DNA from: Acidobacteriota bacterium
GTDB taxonomy: Bacteria > Acidobacteriota > Terriglobia > Acidiferrales > UBA7541
NCBI GenBank assembly: GCA_013289955.1
Contig: JABCYZ010000004.1
Span: 1-64,000 of the forward strand
DNA length: 64,000 bases
Reading direction: 5' to 3'
The position numbers were made by a program, and so were the translations under genes. The notes beneath the pieces are model-generated. The model saw only the letters and a program-made list of their open reading frames with translations. It was not told the origin of the DNA and made no database searches. This document shows positions 53,771-62,489 of this stretch, piece by piece; the stretch's first letter is position 1, and each line of letters starts with the position of its first letter.

Positions 53771-54085
53771 TTACTTCTTGGCGGCTTTGGCTGCGCCGCT
53801 CAGTTTGGCGAGAATCTCTTCTTCGCGGAGAATGAGGTACTCTTCGTCCTCGATTTTGATTTCGGTGCCGCTGTATTTGCCGAACAGAACGCGGTCGCCT
53901 GGTTTCACGTCGAGAGGGATCAGCTCGCCTTTTTCGCGCTTGCCAGCGCCAACAGCGATGATTTCACCCTCCATGGGCTTTTCCTTTGCGGAGTCAGGGA
54001 TGATGATGCCGCCCCTGACGGACTCTTTTTCTTCAATGCGCTTCACGATTACGCGGTCGTGTAGCGGGGTCAGATTCACTGCCAT
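53771..54085 (-). CDS. groS: 10-kDa co-chaperonin GroES
   Basis: The 104 residues contain [39 protein letters not shown] (roof and mobile-loop region), [30 protein letters not shown], and a short KAAKK extension beyond the usual end. It caps GroEL in the folding cycle. It is the first gene of the operon and has a well-placed promoter with a CIRCE element. AGGTTCTTCC-type purine sites lie before the ATG (minus strand AGGTT...AAGATGGC). Confidence 0.97.
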   Translation of the reverse strand: MAVNLTPLHDRVIVKRIEEKESVRGGIIIPDSAKEKPMEGEIIAVGAGKREKGELIPLDVKPGDRVLFGKYSGTEIKIEDEEYLILREEEILAKLSGAAKAAKK

Positions 54086-54148
54086 CTTGGAAGAACCTCC
54101 ATAGTTGATCTTACGGTTTGAACAGAGACTGGGAGCACGGAAGGGGAA

Positions 54149-54175
54149 TTAGCACTCCTCACAGTCGACTGCTAA
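54149..54175. promoter_or_regulatory. CIRCE operator (HrcA binding site)
   Basis: TTAGCACTC-N9-GACTGCTAA matches the CIRCE consensus TTAGCACTC-N9-GAGTGCTAA in 17 of 18 arm bases. It lies between the promoter -10 and the groS start on the minus strand and overlaps the -10 box. HrcA binding here would block transcription; heat or unfolded protein relieves it in known systems. hrcA itself is not in this window. Confidence 0.92.
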
Positions 54176-54202
54176 TATAGCCAGAAAAGGATTGCATGTC
54201 AA
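54174..54202 (-). promoter_or_regulatory. Sigma-70-type promoter of groES-groEL
   Basis: On the minus strand a perfect TTGACA (54197-54202) and TATATT (54174-54179) are spaced by 17 bp. The -10 box overlaps the first bases of the CIRCE element. The predicted start lies about 80 bp before the groS ATG. Confidence 0.88.
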
Positions 54203-54300
54203 GGATTTAGGGGACAGATGGGGTGAGCGGCTGTGGATTTCATTTCCAAATAAGCCTTTTATTTATAGTCACTTAGATGGTGCAAGAAAAATACGACACT

Positions 54301-54315
54301 TGGCGATTGCTGTGC
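54301..54315 (+). promoter_or_regulatory. Possible sigma-54-type promoter upstream of the kinase-regulator operon
   Basis: TGGCGATTGCTGTGC keeps the essential GG-N10-GC spacing of sigma-54 promoters, but matches the flanking consensus (TGGCAC...TTGC) only partly. It lies about 40 bp before the GTG of the histidine kinase whose partner is an NtrC-type activator, so autoregulation would make sense. The match is weak and could be chance. Confidence 0.3.
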
Positions 54316-54352
54316 TGCTTCTCGAAGGATAGAATCGCGGTGGGGTCTGGAA

Positions 54353-56332
54353 GTGCATCCATTCGTCTATCTTCGATTGATCATTCTTACGGCCGGGACG
54401 CTACTCCCCCTCTTCTGGCTCGTTGTAATTCTCGGCCATCGCCGGCAAAGGAACTTCGAACGCGTCTTCTTTTTCTTGTGTCTGGCACTTATTTTTTTCT
54501 TCGGCGCCTCCCTGTTCGCTCTGAATGCGCAGCTGTATTACACAACGGTTCCGCCGTTCCTGGGGATTTTTTCCTGGACCGTATTGTGCCTGGGGTTGTG
54601 GTTCCTGCCTTCTCTTTTGGTGCATCTGCACGTTGAGTATGCGCAGATTCGAGAGCTGCTTGCCGGGAGTTCCGAAAAGCGATGGTGGTTGGCCCTGGCT
54701 TACCTCCCAGCGGCATTGCTTCTTCCATGGCTTTACGACGCGCTGAAATTGCGCAGTGGCTTTGACTTCCTTCTGCCGAGCGATCGCTTGGGATGGCCGT
54801 TTCAGATCTGGGTCATTGCCGCACTGTTGATTTCGGCGGGTTGGCAACGGCGATTCATGAAAGCGGCTCCCGGCGGAGAACAAAAGAGATTCCACCGCTG
54901 GCTGCATATCGACCTGGCGTCGATGGCACTCTGGATTCCCGCCATTCATCTTTTCCTTCACCGCTCGGGAGGAATCTTTGATCAGAACGCTGCCATGTAT
55001 AGCGCGCTGGTCGCTTTTATGGTCGTGCTGCCCTTGGCGATGCTCATTCGCAACGTTCAAAAATTCAATTTCCTGCAGATCGGCCGGCAGCGGAATCTGA
55101 TCTATGCGGTATTTGTGACCTTTTTGGCGCTCCTGTATTTGAGTCTGGTTCGGCGTACCAGCCTTTGGCTGGACCCGTATTTGCCGCCGGAGGCAACGGC
55201 TGCCATTTTGCTCTTCCTCCCGGTGGTGTTCTTCGAGCCGCTTCAGCGGCTGATGAGAGGGATTCTGCGGCGGACCGCGCAAACGGAGATGGATCACGCG
55301 CAGCGCATGATGGCGCCGATACAGGAAATCGCGAGGCTCGGCAATCTTGGGAAGCTCGCTGCCTTTATCGAGAACTGGATCGGGGACGAGTTGCAGCTCG
55401 CCGAGGTGAAGCTGTCTCTCGGCAGTCGCGGCGAGGGCGAATCGGGCCAGAAGCCATCCGAAGAGATATTTGTGATACGGCAATCCGGACAGTCTCTCGG
55501 AACACTGCGCGTCAGGGCGCACGGGGCAATGTTGTCCGGCGAGACGGCGGCGGCGCTCGAGTTTTTGTGCGAGCAGTTGCCGGGGGCGTTGGATTTGTGC
55601 CGATTGATTGAGGAGAAGCTGCAGCTTGAGAGGGAATTGGCGGAGAGAGAGAGGTTGGCGCTGCTGGGGCAGATGGCGGCTAGCATTTCGCATAATTTGA
55701 AGAATCCGTTGGGGTCGATCAAGACGATTTTGCAAGTGCAAATGGAGAGTCCGCAATTACCCGAATCCATTCGCGGCGAAACGAAAATGGTTTTGGACGA
55801 GATTGGAAGGTTGTCGTTGAAGCTGAATCAATTGCTGCAATTCAGCCGGCCCGCCGTTCGCGGGGGAGTTGTTAGGGCGACTTGCGACGCTCAAGCTGTG
55901 GCCGAAGAGGTCAGCGGTGTTCTGCGGCATGAGGCCGAGCGGCGCGGCGTTGTGCTTGAGGTCGAAGTTGCCGCGGATAGGACCAAGTTGGCCGCTAGTT
56001 CGGAAGCAGTGAGCGAGATTTTGTCGAATCTTGTGGTGAACGCTTTGGAAGCGACCGCGCGCGGCGGTCTTGTGAAGGTAAGCGGCTCGGCCAACGGAGG
56101 CGGGTTCTCATTCGCCGTCGAGGATGACGGGCCCGGCGTGCCTGAAAGTGTGCGCGAGAAGATTCTTCAGCCATTTTTTACGACCAAGACGCAAGGAACG
56201 GGACTTGGTTTGGCAATTGTGGTCAGGCGTGTTACGGAGTTTGGAGGAAAACTGGATTGGGAGAGCCCGGTCAAGGACGGCAAGGGGACACGGTTTCATG
56301 TGAGTATGCCGGTCGAAGATGCAGGCAGATAG
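54353..56332 (+). CDS. Membrane sensor histidine kinase (NtrB-like core)
   Basis: The 659 residues with a GTG start have about eight TM helices (7-305), a GAF-like stretch (about 310-410), a coiled segment and the kinase core. The H-box ASISHNLKNPLGSIK carries His447; the N-box EILSNLVVNALEA, G1 VEDDGPGVP, F-box FFTTKTQGTG and G2 GLGLAIV are complete. It should phosphorylate the NtrC-type regulator encoded 93 bp downstream. The input is unknown; the TM-rich sensor resembles the 7TM-type PrsK-like kinases. Confidence 0.93.
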   Translation: MHPFVYLRLIILTAGTLLPLFWLVVILGHRRQRNFERVFFFLCLALIFFFGASLFALNAQLYYTTVPPFLGIFSWTVLCLGLWFLPSLLVHLHVEYAQIRELLAGSSEKRWWLALAYLPAALLLPWLYDALKLRSGFDFLLPSDRLGWPFQIWVIAALLISAGWQRRFMKAAPGGEQKRFHRWLHIDLASMALWIPAIHLFLHRSGGIFDQNAAMYSALVAFMVVLPLAMLIRNVQKFNFLQIGRQRNLIYAVFVTFLALLYLSLVRRTSLWLDPYLPPEATAAILLFLPVVFFEPLQRLMRGILRRTAQTEMDHAQRMMAPIQEIARLGNLGKLAAFIENWIGDELQLAEVKLSLGSRGEGESGQKPSEEIFVIRQSGQSLGTLRVRAHGAMLSGETAAALEFLCEQLPGALDLCRLIEEKLQLERELAERERLALLGQMAASISHNLKNPLGSIKTILQVQMESPQLPESIRGETKMVLDEIGRLSLKLNQLLQFSRPAVRGGVVRATCDAQAVAEEVSGVLRHEAERRGVVLEVEVAADRTKLAASSEAVSEILSNLVVNALEATARGGLVKVSGSANGGGFSFAVEDDGPGVPESVREKILQPFFTTKTQGTGLGLAIVVRRVTEFGGKLDWESPVKDGKGTRFHVSMPVEDAGR

Positions 56333-56425
56333 CGGAGCGAATCGACGAGCCTCGGAAAAAACAGCGTTGCGCGATGGCTCGCGTTTTTCTTGACACATCG
56401 GCCACAGAGTGCACGGAGAGCTGGG

Positions 56426-57826
56426 ATGAAAACGATATTGATCGTGGATGATGAACCGGCGGCACGCTACGGATTGCGGCGAGCGCTGGAGGCAAAATAC
56501 CGGATCTCGGAGGCGGATTCAGCGGAGGCGGCGCGCGTGGCGTTGCACACTGAGCAGCCGGACTTGGTGCTTCTCGATGTGGTGTTGCCTGGGCTGAGCG
56601 GCTTGGATTTCTTGCGGTGGATGCGCGAGCAGGGTAGCGAATTGCCGGTGCTGATGGTTTCGGCGCTGGATACGGCGAAGACGGCGGTGGAAGCTTTGCA
56701 GCTTGGCGCGGCGGATTATCTGGTGAAGGGATTTGAACTCGAAGAGTTGCGGCAGCGCGTGGCGAATCTCCTGAAGCTGGCGACGCTTGAAAAGGAGAAC
56801 GATTCGCTGCGACGGCGGATGACGACGGAGGGCCAGTTTGGGCAGATGATTGGACGGACGGCAGAAATGCGGCGCGCGTTTGAAATCGCGGATCGAGTTG
56901 CGCCTGCGGATTCGACCGTACTGATTCTCGGCGAAAGCGGGACAGGAAAAGATTTGATGGCACAGGAGATTCACGCGCGCTCGTCCCGCGCAGGGAAGGC
57001 GTACGTGGGGGTGAATTGCGCGGCGCTGCCAGAGACTTTGATTGAATCGGAGCTCTTTGGATACGAGCGCGGCGCGTTTACGGGAGCCGCGCAGCAGAAG
57101 AAGGGGAAATTCGAGCTGGCATCGGGTGGTACGCTCTTCTTGGATGAGATCGGCGACATGAATCCCGTTACGCAGGCGAAAGTCTTGCGCGCGCTGGAAA
57201 ATCGCACGATCGAGCGGCTGGGCGGAACGCAGACAATTCCCGTGGATGTGCGAGTTATCAGCGCGACGCATCGGAATTTGTCGGCTGAAATTCGTGCGGG
57301 AAAATTTCGTGAGGATTTGTATTACCGGTTGCGGGTAGTGACGATTGAGTTACCGCCTTTGCGGGCGCATAAGGGGGATATTCCGGTGCTGTCGGAAGCG
57401 TTTTTGCAGATGCACGGAGCACGCCTCGGGCGCACGGCACGGCTGACGAGGGAAGCGCTGGCGGCGATTGACCGATATGACTGGCCGGGGAATGTTCGCG
57501 AGCTAAAGAACGCCCTGGAGCGAAGTTTGGTGTTATGCCCGGGCGAAGAGATCGGTGTGGGCGACTTGCCGCAGGAAGTGGTGAACGGGGAGGCAGCGCC
57601 GCACAAGCATTCCGAGGGCGCTGGCGAAAATGGGTTCAGCGAGAGAGATTTTCGCGAGGCCAAGCGGAAGTTTGAGGTGGCGTATCTGACCAGGCAGTTG
57701 GCGGATCATCGGTGGAATGTCTCGCGGACGGCGGCGACAATTGGATTGCACAGGCAGAGTTTGCAGGAAAAATTGCGCGAGCTGGGGATTCGGCGGCCGG
57801 GTCGGGAGCCGGTCGAAGAAGAATAA
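56426..57826 (+). CDS. Sigma-54-dependent response regulator (NtrC family)
   Basis: From ATG 56426 (CGGAGAGC upstream) the protein has 466 residues. The receiver has Asp8/Asp9, phosphoacceptor Asp51 and Lys101. The AAA+ domain shows Walker A GESGTGKD (169-176), the sigma-54 contact loop GAFTGA (216-221), Walker B GGTLFLDEIGD and the arginine-finger region FREDLYYRLRV. A Fis-type helix-turn-helix closes the protein (WNVSRTAATIGLHRQSLQEKL). It activates sigma-54 promoters when phosphorylated by the upstream kinase. mobA follows after 6 bp. Confidence 0.96.
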   Translation: MKTILIVDDEPAARYGLRRALEAKYRISEADSAEAARVALHTEQPDLVLLDVVLPGLSGLDFLRWMREQGSELPVLMVSALDTAKTAVEALQLGAADYLVKGFELEELRQRVANLLKLATLEKENDSLRRRMTTEGQFGQMIGRTAEMRRAFEIADRVAPADSTVLILGESGTGKDLMAQEIHARSSRAGKAYVGVNCAALPETLIESELFGYERGAFTGAAQQKKGKFELASGGTLFLDEIGDMNPVTQAKVLRALENRTIERLGGTQTIPVDVRVISATHRNLSAEIRAGKFREDLYYRLRVVTIELPPLRAHKGDIPVLSEAFLQMHGARLGRTARLTREALAAIDRYDWPGNVRELKNALERSLVLCPGEEIGVGDLPQEVVNGEAAPHKHSEGAGENGFSERDFREAKRKFEVAYLTRQLADHRWNVSRTAATIGLHRQSLQEKLRELGIRRPGREPVEEE

Positions 57827-57832
57827 GAGATT

Positions 57833-58507
57833 TTGCAACCGCAGAAGAGCATAGACACCGATATTCGGAGAATTGGTTTGGGGAATAGCGAACGGAGAAC
57901 CGGCGCATTTGTTTTGGCGGGCGGGGGGAGCACGCGATTTGGACAGGACAAGGCGCTAGTGGAGTTTGCCGGGAAACCGATGCTGGCGCGCATGATCGAG
58001 CTGCTCGGAAACACATCGAACGACGTGAAAATCGTCTGCGCACCTGAAAAATATGCGGACTTCGAGAGAAGACTGGTAATAGATCGCTGGCCCGGCGAAG
58101 GACCGCTGGGGGGAATTGTGACGGCTTTGCTGCACAGCCGAGAGAATGAGCCGGCCTGCGAATGGAACGTCATCGTAAGCTGTGATATGCCATTTTTGAC
58201 GCCCGACTGGATGGCGTTTCTTACAGAGCGTGCGGCGCGGAGCGAAGCCGAGGTCGTTGTCCCCTATTCTGCGCATGGACCGGAGCCTCTTTGCGCGTGC
58301 TGGCGAACCAGTGCTGTGGAGACGCTGCGGCCAGCATTCGAGCGCGGCGTTCGCAAAGTGACCCAAGGCATATCACTCCTGCACGCGGAAGTTCTTGACG
58401 CGCGGGACTGGAAACGATTTGATAGCGCTGGGCGGCTTTTTTGGAATATGAACACCGCAGCGGACTACGAAGAGGCTCGCCGGGTTGTAGATGCGAAACG
58501 CGACTGA
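57833..58507 (+). CDS. mobA: Molybdenum cofactor guanylyltransferase
   Basis: The 224 residues contain the nucleotide-transferase opening FVLAGGGSTRFGQDKALVEFAGKPM (about 26-50), DRWPGEGPLGGIVTAL, VSCDMPFLTPDW with metal-binding Asp, PEPLCACW and the closing NMNTAADYEEA, which together identify MobA. It attaches GMP to molybdopterin. A TTG at 57833 opens the frame with a weak ribosome-binding site; a second TTG at 57878 is closer to the conserved core. Its place 6 bp after an NtrC-type regulator is unusual; no molybdoenzyme is in the window. Confidence 0.88.
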   Translation: MQPQKSIDTDIRRIGLGNSERRTGAFVLAGGGSTRFGQDKALVEFAGKPMLARMIELLGNTSNDVKIVCAPEKYADFERRLVIDRWPGEGPLGGIVTALLHSRENEPACEWNVIVSCDMPFLTPDWMAFLTERAARSEAEVVVPYSAHGPEPLCACWRTSAVETLRPAFERGVRKVTQGISLLHAEVLDARDWKRFDSAGRLFWNMNTAADYEEARRVVDAKRD

Positions 58508-58519
58508 CGGACGCACGCA

Positions 58520-59392
58520 ATGAAAGACCTGAACGATATCAGCCTCGGTGTTGCGGCGATGGAGACAGGCGGAGCGCGGGGGGCGGCCGCCGCTGATGCC
58601 AGCGCGAGAGGTGACAGCGCCGAGCCTCGCGCTGAAAACTTTTTCGAGTTTCGCGATGTTTGCAAGTCTTTCGACGATAACGCCGTATTGAAAGATGTCA
58701 GCTTCAGTGTGAAGCGCGGCGAAACGTGCGTCATCATGGGGCGCAGCGGCGTGGGAAAGTCCGTCTCGCTGAAGCACATCATGGGATTTATGAGGGCGGA
58801 TTCCGGGCGCATTTTTGTGGACGGCCAAGACGTCACGGATTTCAGCGAGCAGCAGTTTGAGGAAGTGCGACGAAAAGTGACCATGGTGTTTCAGTCAGGC
58901 GCCCTGTTCGATTCCTTGACGGTCGCCGAGAACATCGCGTTTCCGCTCGAAAAGCAGCCGGGGCTCGAAAACGAAGATATCGATGCGTACGTGGCGAAGT
59001 TGGCGAAGATGCTGGAAGTGGAAGAGGTCCTCGATAAACTGCCGAGCGAGTTATCGACGGGAATGAAGCGCGCGGTGGCCATGGCGCGTGCGTTTGCGCA
59101 AAATCCCGACGCGATCCTGTTTGACGAGCCGACGACCATGGTGGATCCCATCATGGCGGGGCATATGGGCGACCTCATCCTGCGCCTCAAGGATGCGTTC
59201 CATCGCACATCCATCGTGGTGACCCACGACACGCATTTGGCAAAGAAACTTGCTGACACCGTGGTCTTTCTGCAGGACGGTCGCGTCGCGTTCTTCGGGC
59301 CCTGGAATAATTTCGAAAACTCGAAAGATCCGTTCCTTCACAACTTCCGCATGCAGGATGCTTTGATTCCCGCGCTGGACGTGACTCTGTGA
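58520..59392 (+). CDS. ABC transporter ATPase, MlaF/Mkl type
   Basis: The 290 residues have an extra Ala/Gly-rich N-terminal 40 residues, then the ATPase: Walker A GRSGVGKS (74-81), Q-loop VFQSGALFDSLTVAENIAFPLE (typical of MlaF), signature LSTGMKRAVAMARA (the usual second G of LSGG is Thr), Walker B AILFDEPTTMVDP and VTHDTHLAKK. MlaF works with MlaE/MlaD in phospholipid transport, but no permease or MCE gene is next to it. It lies 12 bp after mobA in a same-strand run. Confidence 0.9.
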   Translation: MKDLNDISLGVAAMETGGARGAAAADASARGDSAEPRAENFFEFRDVCKSFDDNAVLKDVSFSVKRGETCVIMGRSGVGKSVSLKHIMGFMRADSGRIFVDGQDVTDFSEQQFEEVRRKVTMVFQSGALFDSLTVAENIAFPLEKQPGLENEDIDAYVAKLAKMLEVEEVLDKLPSELSTGMKRAVAMARAFAQNPDAILFDEPTTMVDPIMAGHMGDLILRLKDAFHRTSIVVTHDTHLAKKLADTVVFLQDGRVAFFGPWNNFENSKDPFLHNFRMQDALIPALDVTL

Positions 59393-59408
59393 ACCAGGCG
59401 GCGCGAGC

Positions 59409-60872
59409 ATGAAGCGCCGAAACTTTCTGAAGGGCATGGCCGCTGCTCCGCTGATGGCTTCCGGCGCAGCCTTCCCGGTGCAGAAAGGCGTGCTCGTCAA
59501 CGACGTGCATACCGGTCTCAATCCGACATGGGTCAGAAGCATTTCCCGTCCAACATCGGCCGGAGAAGTTCGGAATCTCGTCAGAGACTGCGCCAAACAC
59601 GGCCGTTCGCTTTCTGTTTCCGCCAGCCGTCACGCCACTGGCGGGCAGCAGTTCGGGACGGATTCCGTTCTTCTGGATATGCGCGCGATGAATCGCGTCA
59701 TCAGTTTGGACGACAAGACGGGAGTATTGCATGCTGAGGCGGGCATCGAGTGGCCGGAACTTATCCATGGATATACCGCGCTACAAAAAGAAAATGTGAT
59801 CTGGGGAATCCGCCAGAAACAGGGTGGCGCCGACCGGATGAGTCTCGGCGGCGCGATTTCCGCGAACGCGCATGGCCATTGTCTCGGTACGCCTCCGATT
59901 ATCAGCGACGTGGATTGGATAGAGATCGTTCTCGCGGATGGCTCGATGAAAAAATGCAGCCGCAAAGAAAACGCGGAACTCTTCTCGCTTGTCGTCGGCG
60001 GCTATGGGCTTTTTGCAATTGTCACAGCGGTTGGTCTGAGGCTGGCGCCGAGAGGCAAGGTCCGGCGGCACGTCGAGACGCGAACCACGGCGGAGTTGGT
60101 AGCCCTAATTGAAGGGCGCAAGGCTGCAGGCGCGCCATTTGGTTATTTCCAGTACAACATTGACGAGACTTCTCGCGATTTTCTGCGCACCGGAATTTTG
60201 ACGACCCACGAAAATGTTCCGCCGGAAATACCTCTCGGTGTTGAGAGCACGGATATCGACGCAAAACTGTTGACGGCCTTGCTGGAAATCGCGCACCGCG
60301 ATCGCGGATCGGCATACCGGCGTTACGCAAAGCTGGAGTTATCGAAGGACCGCAACGTCGAGTGGTCGGACCTGCATCAACTGAGCACCTACCCCGCCGG
60401 ATATCACCAGGAGATCGAAAAGCGTCTTGGCGCGGCCTACGTGGGAGCGGACTTGATCCTGGAGGTGTATGTTCCGCCAGATGAACTGATCCCGCTGTTT
60501 GAAGAGGCGCGGCGGGTTCTGCTGGATAGCGGGATGCCGTTGATTTACGGGACGGTGCGCTTCATCGAGCAAGACAAAGACTCTTTTCTTGCATGGGCCA
60601 AGAAGCGCTACGCATGCGTGATATTTTGTCCGCACACTTCCGGCGAAACGCAGGCTTTGAAGAAAACCAGCGAGGTGTGCCGCCAGCTCATCCGGGCTGC
60701 CAAGAAAAGAGGTGGAAGTTTTTATCTCACCTACAACCGCTTTGCCACCCGAGACGACCTTCAGTCCGTGTATCCGCAGTTCCAGGATTTTCTGGGCCTG
60801 AAGAAGCATTACGATCCGCGCGAGACTTTTCAGAGCGATTGGTACCGATACTACAAGGGCCTGTATGCCTAG
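59409..60872 (+). CDS. FAD-binding (PCMH/BBE-like) oxidoreductase, lactone-oxidase type, Tat-like signal
   Basis: The 487 residues start KRRNFLKGMAAAPLMASGAA, which has the RR-x-F-L-K form of a twin-arginine signal. The FAD-binding domain has VRDCAKHGRSLSVSASRHATGGQQF (the SGGHS-like covalent/FAD loop region), RAMNRVISLDDKTGVLHAEAG and GGAISANAHGHCLGTPPIISDV. The second domain resembles the D-arabinono-1,4-lactone oxidase/FAD-linked oxidase group. It probably oxidises a sugar lactone or similar compound outside the cytoplasm. It lies 16 bp after the MlaF-like gene and 39 bp before an APC permease. Confidence 0.85.
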   Translation: MKRRNFLKGMAAAPLMASGAAFPVQKGVLVNDVHTGLNPTWVRSISRPTSAGEVRNLVRDCAKHGRSLSVSASRHATGGQQFGTDSVLLDMRAMNRVISLDDKTGVLHAEAGIEWPELIHGYTALQKENVIWGIRQKQGGADRMSLGGAISANAHGHCLGTPPIISDVDWIEIVLADGSMKKCSRKENAELFSLVVGGYGLFAIVTAVGLRLAPRGKVRRHVETRTTAELVALIEGRKAAGAPFGYFQYNIDETSRDFLRTGILTTHENVPPEIPLGVESTDIDAKLLTALLEIAHRDRGSAYRRYAKLELSKDRNVEWSDLHQLSTYPAGYHQEIEKRLGAAYVGADLILEVYVPPDELIPLFEEARRVLLDSGMPLIYGTVRFIEQDKDSFLAWAKKRYACVIFCPHTSGETQALKKTSEVCRQLIRAAKKRGGSFYLTYNRFATRDDLQSVYPQFQDFLGLKKHYDPRETFQSDWYRYYKGLYA

Positions 60873-60911
60873 GGCGGAGAGCGCGGAAAGCGAGTTGAGG
60901 AGGACGGCTGC

Positions 60912-62357
60912 GTGAGTCAGACAAGCGACGCGCAATCCAATCCGATCCAGCAATTACGCAAGACCATGGGATTTTGGGATGTCTTGCTCTTCAACATCGC
61001 CACGGTCCTGGGTCCGCGCTGGGTTGCCGCCGCCGCGCACAACGGCCCATCTTCGATCAGCTTGTGGGTAATCGCGGCGGTGTTGTTCTTTATTCCATCG
61101 GCGATGGTCATCAACGAGCTCTCATCGCGCTTTCCGGAAGAGGGCGGCCTGTACGTTTGGACGAAGGAAGCTTTCGGGGATTTTCACGGCTTTGTCGCCG
61201 GATGGAATTACTGGGCCTATACCGTTTTTTATTTTCCCGCGCTTTTGCTCGCCAGCGCGGCGATGAGCGCGTACATCCTGGGAGAACGGGGGGCGGCGCT
61301 CGAACACGACCGCACATTTTTGCTCCTCCTTTCTGTGGGATACCTGACCGTGGCCGTCGGGCTGAACATCATCGGGCTGAATATCGGCAAGTGGCTGCAA
61401 AACGTCGGCGGTGTCTCGACATACTTGCCGCTGATGGCCGTTGTCGGCGTCGCCGCGATTACCGCCATGAAGCACGGCGCGGTAACACTTTTTACCTTGC
61501 ACAACATTTTGCCGACCTGGAATTGGGACACGGTGAATTTCTGGTCGCAGATTGCGTTTGCGTTCAGTGGGCTCGAGCTTGTGTCTGCCATGAGCCAGGA
61601 GGTGCGCAATCCGCGGCGAACGCTGCCGCGCGCTCTCTATGCCGCCGCTGTGCTGATCGCGCTGATGTATATCCTGGCGACGATTGCCGTGCTGATCCTT
61701 GTGCCCGCGGCGGAAGTGTCGAACACCAGCGGCGTCTTTCATGCCATCACAGTGGGATCGATCGCGTTGCGCATTGGATTTCTGGGAGTCGTAGCGGCGA
61801 TTATCGTGACCCTGGGAAACGCGGGCGGAGTTGGAAGCACCGTGGCGGGGATTGCGCGTGTACCGTTCGTCGTGGGAATCGATCGCTATCTGCCGAAAGC
61901 GTTCGGGAAAATCCATCCGCGTTGGAAAACGCCGTACGTTGCGATCCTGGTACAGGCCCTGCTTTCGTGCGCGATCCTTTTGGTCAGCCAGATCAACGAA
62001 TCGACGCGCGGCGCCTATGACGTACTGGTGAGCGCGACGAACATACTTTATTTCATTCCGTTTCTGTATATGTTTCTGGCGGCTGTCCGCCTTTTTTCGC
62101 GAAAGGATCGCAAGGAAAATTCGGAGGCAATTTTGATCCCGGGCGGCAAAGCTGGCGTGTGGGCCATTTCCGGCACGGGCTTTCTGATAGTGCTACTCGG
62201 AATATTTGTTTCACTGGTTCCGCCCGGTGATTCGGCGAACAAGTTTGGGTTTGAAATGAAACTGGTGGTAGGCACGGTCGCGACGTTTGTGATTGGACTT
62301 GTGCTCTATTGGCGCGGGGCGCGTGCCAAGGCGCGAGAGGCCGCGGCTGGCAGTTGA
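60912..62357 (+). CDS. APC-family amino acid/amine permease
   Basis: The 481 residues with a GTG start (GAGGAGG upstream) show about twelve TM helices and APC motifs: FWDVLLFNIATVLGPRWVAAAA (TM1 with unwound GPR segment), FPEEGGLYVWTKEAFGDFHGFVAGWNYW (loop 2-3), FAFSGLELVSAMSQEVRNPRRTLPRALYAA (TM6 region) and GIARVPFVVGIDRYLPKAFGKIHPRWKTPYVAI. It imports or exchanges an amino acid or amine; the substrate is open. It is last in the tightly spaced same-strand run that begins with the kinase. Confidence 0.92.
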   Translation: MSQTSDAQSNPIQQLRKTMGFWDVLLFNIATVLGPRWVAAAAHNGPSSISLWVIAAVLFFIPSAMVINELSSRFPEEGGLYVWTKEAFGDFHGFVAGWNYWAYTVFYFPALLLASAAMSAYILGERGAALEHDRTFLLLLSVGYLTVAVGLNIIGLNIGKWLQNVGGVSTYLPLMAVVGVAAITAMKHGAVTLFTLHNILPTWNWDTVNFWSQIAFAFSGLELVSAMSQEVRNPRRTLPRALYAAAVLIALMYILATIAVLILVPAAEVSNTSGVFHAITVGSIALRIGFLGVVAAIIVTLGNAGGVGSTVAGIARVPFVVGIDRYLPKAFGKIHPRWKTPYVAILVQALLSCAILLVSQINESTRGAYDVLVSATNILYFIPFLYMFLAAVRLFSRKDRKENSEAILIPGGKAGVWAISGTGFLIVLLGIFVSLVPPGDSANKFGFEMKLVVGTVATFVIGLVLYWRGARAKAREAAAGS

Positions 62358-62489
62358 TATTGGAGTAGACCGGGAAGCAGGTTTCAATAGACGGGCCAGA
62401 TTCCCGGCGTGGCAAGTTCCAGCTCTGCCGATATCCTCGACGTAGAGGCACGTTTCGATTATTCCTGAAAGAAATGGCACGTACTGACC

